This document shows positions 55,911 through 64,000 of a stretch of 64,000 bases of DNA, piece by piece; the stretch's first letter is position 1, and each line of letters begins with the position of its first letter. The position numbers and the translations under genes were made by a program. Source of the DNA: Chrysopilus asiliformis (Eukaryota > Arthropoda > Insecta > Diptera > Rhagionidae); the NCBI GenBank assembly GCA_964034945.1, contig OZ035960.1:74618085-74682084 (forward strand), given 5' to 3'. The notes beneath the pieces were generated by a model that worked only from the letters and a program-made list of their open reading frames with translations, did not search any database and was not told the origin of the DNA.

Positions 55911-57480
55911 TTACATCATATCTTTTCCCATAAATCAAGCGACTACACGCTGGGGTAGCCCCGGATTTAGGTTTGTAGTCCTGGCGTATCGGAAACTAAA
56001 TTTTTGTCCCGAGTTTTTTATTTTTTAAAATTAGTGTGATAATTTTTCAAACACAAGAAAAAACGATCAATAAATACGAAAAACGTACTCTTTCGGAAAA
56101 AGGTTGCTCCAAACTACATTTTTTTTTTGCCTGCGACACATTTTTCAATAATTTTCCATAAAAGGATCATTATCTGAAAAAATGTGGACTGCGGCGCATT
56201 TCCCTTTATAGTTGTTTTTATTTACAATTTACGTTGCGATTATTTATAAAACGTACAGAGCGATCAAAATTAAATTATTTTTCGCTTGGGACTGTGTATT
56301 AATTTTTTCCGTTCGTTTTAATCTAAATCAAGTTTTATTTTCTGGCCTCAAAAAAAAAATTAATGGCACTCTACCCATAAAAAAAATTTATATTAGTCAG
56401 TAAATAGTAAATATTACTGACGAGAGTAAATTTAACATTTTCCAATCGAAAGGCCAATTATGTGGCGTAAAAAGAATATGGAGCTTCAAAAGGAAAACCT
56501 CAAGCATGGAGTTATGGCTTGGGCACAGTATACAGTAAGCAAACTCGAAAATAACCCAATTTACTATGTAAGAGTAAAAAGAACATATCATATTCATAGG
56601 CAGAAAACACGAGAGCAAACAGCACAGTCATATATGCGTGTAACCGAAAATTTGTAAACAAAAGCGACATAGCTGATCGGTATCTTTTGCATTTCGCAAT
56701 GTGTTTTGCGTGAAATTTAGTCGGCATAAAGATTAAAAACTAAATAAAATATCAGCGGAATACACGAAATAGTATGGAAACATACTAAATTATAAACTTT
56801 CTGTTTAAATCACACTTCATTTCACAGGAAATTGAGAAAAATAATGAAACCGAAATCCACCCGACTCGTTTCCCATCAAATCAGAGCAACTGAAAGAAAC
56901 AATTGCAAACGGCATTGCCGTATCTGATTTTTCTGCTGTTGATTTTATATTTCAGGGGAGGGAAATTTAAAAATTGAAATCTGTTTTGACCACCATTTCT
57001 TATAAAAGTACAAATATTCTTCATTTTAGGTTGAAAATTTGGATAGAAAATTTAAATTGTCAGGATATAGTAGAAAAGCAATTAATATCAAATCTTCGGT
57101 CCATCAAAATCATTTTACAAACGACGTGATGCTAATTTCAAAGCAATAATGACGTTTGAGAAAAAATGCAGTACCAGTTTGGACTGAATTTCTAATTTTC
57201 TATATTCAAACGAACATAATTTGCAACTTATTTTAGAATTGTATTTAATTTCTAAGGCAAAAAATACATTTCGCAACTGACTAATCTGGTAACGTCGTTG
57301 CGGCTCTCATCTTTAACAGTATATTTCTTTCTCTGTTTCACTTTTATTAGATTCCTTTGTGGTCATATTGCTTGTTCATTCTTTGTACCCCAAAAATTTA
57401 AGATTTTTCTAACCAATTAGAATGCCTAGATTTGGGTATTTCTGGGTTATTCGTTTTCGGTTACACAGGTAATTTTCACA
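55911..57480. other. Unassigned AT-rich region
   Basis: No gene recognised. TTGGGCACAGTATACAGTAAG near 56519-56540 and the inverse TTTACTGTATACTGTGGCTTG near 57493-57513 are inverted, as are short CGAAAATAACCC / GGTTATTCGTTTTCGG words, so another inverted-repeat element may span about 56518-57515. Confidence 0.35.
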
Positions 57481-58216
57481 TTTAATGTATGAAGTTTGTT
57501 TACTGTATACTGTGGCTTGGGGCTGCATGAGCGCGGCGGGGGTGGGTAGACTGCATTTTATTGATGAGGTTATGGACCAGTATATGTATATTTACAAATT
57601 AAAACAAAATTTACATGCTAGCGCTGAAGAAATGGGACTAAGGACACGTTTGTGTTTATGCAGGATAACGATTTGAAGCATAGATCACTCAATACACACT
57701 TTGGCTGCTCTACAATAGTGAGCCTACATATATAGAGAGTGGACAGGTGGCTTTCGAAGTGCTTTCGAAGTGGACGTTTCGTCCGAATTCGAAAATTAAG
57801 TGGACGGTTGCTAATGTATTAGTGAGTGTATTACTAGTTGTCATTTATTTAAAAAAACGGCGGGAATCTTGACTGGTAAGTTTTGCATAACTTTTCCGTA
57901 TTTCGATAGTAAAAACACTTTTGTTATTTAAGAGGACGCAATTAGTTATCCGAGACATATAATAACATCTGGAGACATGGAATACTATCTGGAGACGTGG
58001 TAAAAATAGACACTGAAGTTTTGAATAGAAGGTAAATTGAAGTTCTCTGTAAGGTGCAATTGAATTTCTGAAATTTATCAAAAATTCAAATTTTAACGAA
58101 TTCTATTTTTTTTTGACTGTTTTTTCTGTATTTACAAATATTTGAAGATAGAAGCGATTCCCGATGGTTTTGAATTATAATAATGTTGTTTGATCAAAAA
58201 TAAAATTGATATATAA

Positions 58217-58786
58217 AACATAACAAAAGCTATAATTGCCAATCTGGCAATCATTGGAGACCCGTATGGTGATATTCGTATCAAAATTCGAACAGTTATA
58301 CCAAAATTCCACTTTGAAGTCAAACTTTCCAATAAGATTTTTTAAAATTTATTCCAATCGGATTTTGATGTATGGGAGTTTTATGTAGACTCATATCCTA
58401 GATAACTTTTGTTCTTGCACTTTTTTGATAAGATGCACCGTTTTTGAGGTATTCGCAAAAAAACGTTTTCGTTCGTATGGGGGGTACCCCCCCTAATGGT
58501 CCATTTTTGCCCATTAACGAACTTAGCCTCGCATTTTACGAAAAACGGATCTGTGCAAAATTTCAAGTCTCTAGCTCAATCCGTGCGCCCGCAATCCGCG
58601 CCACAGACAGACGGACGGACGGACGGACAGACGGACGGACAGACGGACGGACATGCTAAATTCAACTTTTTTCATCATTCTAAACACACTGGTGTAATTC
58701 ATTTTTGTGTGCGATGACGAGATCTTGGCGTTACAAACGGTAAGGCAAAGTTAATATACCCTTTGGTTTCACCATACGGGTATAAA
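58217..58786 (-). repeat. TATACCC dispersed repeat in element C
   Basis: Full copy, AACATAACAAAAGCTATAA to ACCATACGGGTATAAAAA, with a GGACGGACGGACAGAC tract. Absent from B at this place and inserted at a different place in A. Confidence 0.92.
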
Positions 58787-58850
58787 AATATGCATACTTT
58801 TATTTCTAATAAAAACACAAACGTTGGATATAATTACTATTATATTATTA

Positions 58851-59415
<565 letters not shown>

Positions 59416-59903
59416 GATTCTGCAAAGAACGTGTCTCGTTAAGGTCGATTCTAATTTGTCCGGATATAGAAGCGCTTTCGATGGCTTGCGTAGAGAATGT
59501 CCGAAGCAATATGTTTTTAGGTAAAATCACTCAACGAATAATCCACCAGTAAATTGTGTGAAATTCGGGATGAAAATGGAATAACTTACTTTTTCTTAAT
59601 TTAATATAAACGCACTGCAGCCACAATGGCGTTCAAAAAAGAAAGTGTGTATTCGTGTAGTCTTCTTCCGGTGTTGTCTACTTCTGTTGGGACTCCTTCG
59701 GCGGAAAAGGCTTACGAATCTACGTTGGGGATTGCCTCATCTATTCAGCCACCATCCTGTTGTTGATGTCATTCTGTTGTTTAGTGGGGCGTTGTTTGAA
59801 GCGTATTTTAGATCTGAAATGTAAATCAGGTTTTGAGTTTTCTCGTAAAAAATCACCGAAATCGTGACCAAACAAACATTAATAAGTGAGGATTTTCATA
59901 TAC

Positions 59904-60123
59904 CTTTGCGTGCCCGCCAGAGCAGCGCCCTTTCGCCAGTAACCCTTCGCCCATGATTGATTCAGTGAGGCCGTCTTCTCAGCGTCCACAAGAGCCTCCG
60001 CCTATATTCCAGCCTGCGAGAGGGAAGCCGCTCGAATGCTATACAAAACTTAGTTTTCGCTGTCGTGCTTTTGGTTTCAGAATACACCGCGATCGCTTCA
60101 CCGAACTTCTTCGACATTAGCAT
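59904..60123 (-). pseudogene. Captured TPR co-chaperone-like fragment (C)
   Basis: Starts MLMSKKFGEAIAVYSETKS at 60123; in the next frame AEALVDAEKTASLNQSWAKG and YWRKGAALAGTQRY, ending at a possible donor near 59904. The best copy for identifying the source gene. Confidence 0.7.
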
Positions 60124-60790
60124 CTTAATTATGTAATTAATATTATTTTAAAGCACAAATAATTTACCTTCTATTCAAGTCAAAGTTGAGTTTTTGTTTT
60201 AATGTCACTTTTGTTTATGTTTTAATGTCACTTTTTTTTCTTTCCATTTAGGCCAACTTGGAGTTTTGTGCCGTTTGTAGCTTTAGTACGGCACAAAACA
60301 GTAACTCTTATTTTATTTCGAAAGTTCAGCCATCTTTTCGCAAAGCAAAGGCGATTTGTTTGTGTTAGTGTAGTATTTTGGGCTTTTAATTTTAAAAATT
60401 ACACGTTTTTAGCGGCCGAATAATTTTTTAAATCCTCAAACCGTACCCAAAATATTAGTAAAAATGGTTTAAAATACTTCTGGGTTAAATCTGTCATCAT
60501 CAGGTAAAAATTCAAACTTAACGGAAATAGTTGGTTCCGACCTGTCCACTCTCTATATATGTAGGCTCACTACTCTACAACACTCCCAAATATTTCTAAA
60601 CGACAGCCCATTCTTCTTATATAAGCCCCCTCGAACATCTATGGGACTTGCTTGACAAGAAAATCCGCAGCCACACTATTACTTGGGCAAAAATAACCCC
60701 CGGAAGTTGGTAGAATCGATGCCCAGGCAATTTCAAGCAGAAATTCGATCTAATGGATATCCAAGCAAATACTAACGGTAAATTAGCCCA

Positions 60791-61034
60791 TATTTATTGG
60801 ATGTTTTAATAGCTGTACAGTGACTTTTTAGGCTCTTAAAAAAACATATTTTTAGTTAAAGTAATAATTTTAAGTAATAAATTATTATTTTTTTTATTTA
60901 TTTTTTGTCCAGGCAACAAAATCCTGTAACCAGAATTTGAAAAATAAATACAGTGTTTGTTATATTTAGTAGGTATTTTATTCAAAAATCGTGACTGTAC
61001 ACTGACTTTTTACACTCACTGTAGGTCAGTGATA
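60791..61034. other. AT-rich spacer, possible Tc1 terminus
   Basis: Two short direct copies of TACAGTGACTTTTTA-like sequence (about 60815 and 60995) followed by CACTCACTGTA may be terminal repeats of the Tc1-like element. Confidence 0.4.

Positions 61035-64000
<2,966 letters not shown>

Noticed and set aside
57845..58081. ORF shared by the three P-element left ends (KLQCLFLPRLQIVFHVSR...)
   Set aside because: It lies antisense in the non-coding left subterminal region, with no start context or family; conserved only because the elements are copies.

Overview
This is eukaryotic nuclear DNA from an insect. It is AT-rich, its genes are split by introns of about 50 bp with GT/AG ends, and most of the sequence is layered DNA transposons. 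An intact-looking oskar gene (an insect-only LOTUS plus SGNH fusion) fixes the group as insect. The protein aligns well, from memory, with Drosophila Oskar, so a fly is plausible, but the sequence alone does not name a species.

Host genes. (1) Nfs1, mitochondrial cysteine desulfurase, + strand, six exons 821-20253, coding for 445 residues; two introns (12.4 kb and 5.5 kb) are swollen by transposons. (2) An unrecognised two-exon gene on the - strand, 20892-22739, whose intron holds a hAT insertion. (3) oskar, - strand, four exons 41385-23983, coding for 340 residues. Its first two exons (LOTUS and linker) and last two exons (SGNH/OSK domain) are separated by a 16.3-kb intron holding a tandem duplication, a 120-bp satellite, palindromes, several transposons and a decayed Nup37 copy.

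Mobile DNA. Many insertions can be delimited by terminal inverted repeats (TIRs) and target-site duplications (TSDs): hAT (8-bp TSDs), PIF/Harbinger (3-bp TSDs), piggyBac-like (TTAA), Tc1/mariner/pogo and P superfamily. One Ty3-like gag-pro remnant lies in Nfs1 intron 5.

The most interesting system is at 41.5-50.8 kb and 57.7-60.6 kb. A P-superfamily transposon (8-bp TSD CTTATGCC) sits about 120 bp upstream of the oskar start codon. It encodes a THAP-domain transposase of 734+ residues and carries, antisense to the transposase, pieces of host genes: intron-containing ribosomal protein S5 (RpS5) and a TPR co-chaperone-like gene. Two shorter relatives (B 48601-50781, C 57716-60572) lack the transposase through an exact deletion between 13-bp direct repeats but keep the captured gene pieces. 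B is nested in the right terminus of A, a hAT element is nested in the left terminus of A, and C is nested in a Tc1-like transposase pseudogene. The window ends in about 3 kb of GATA repeat.
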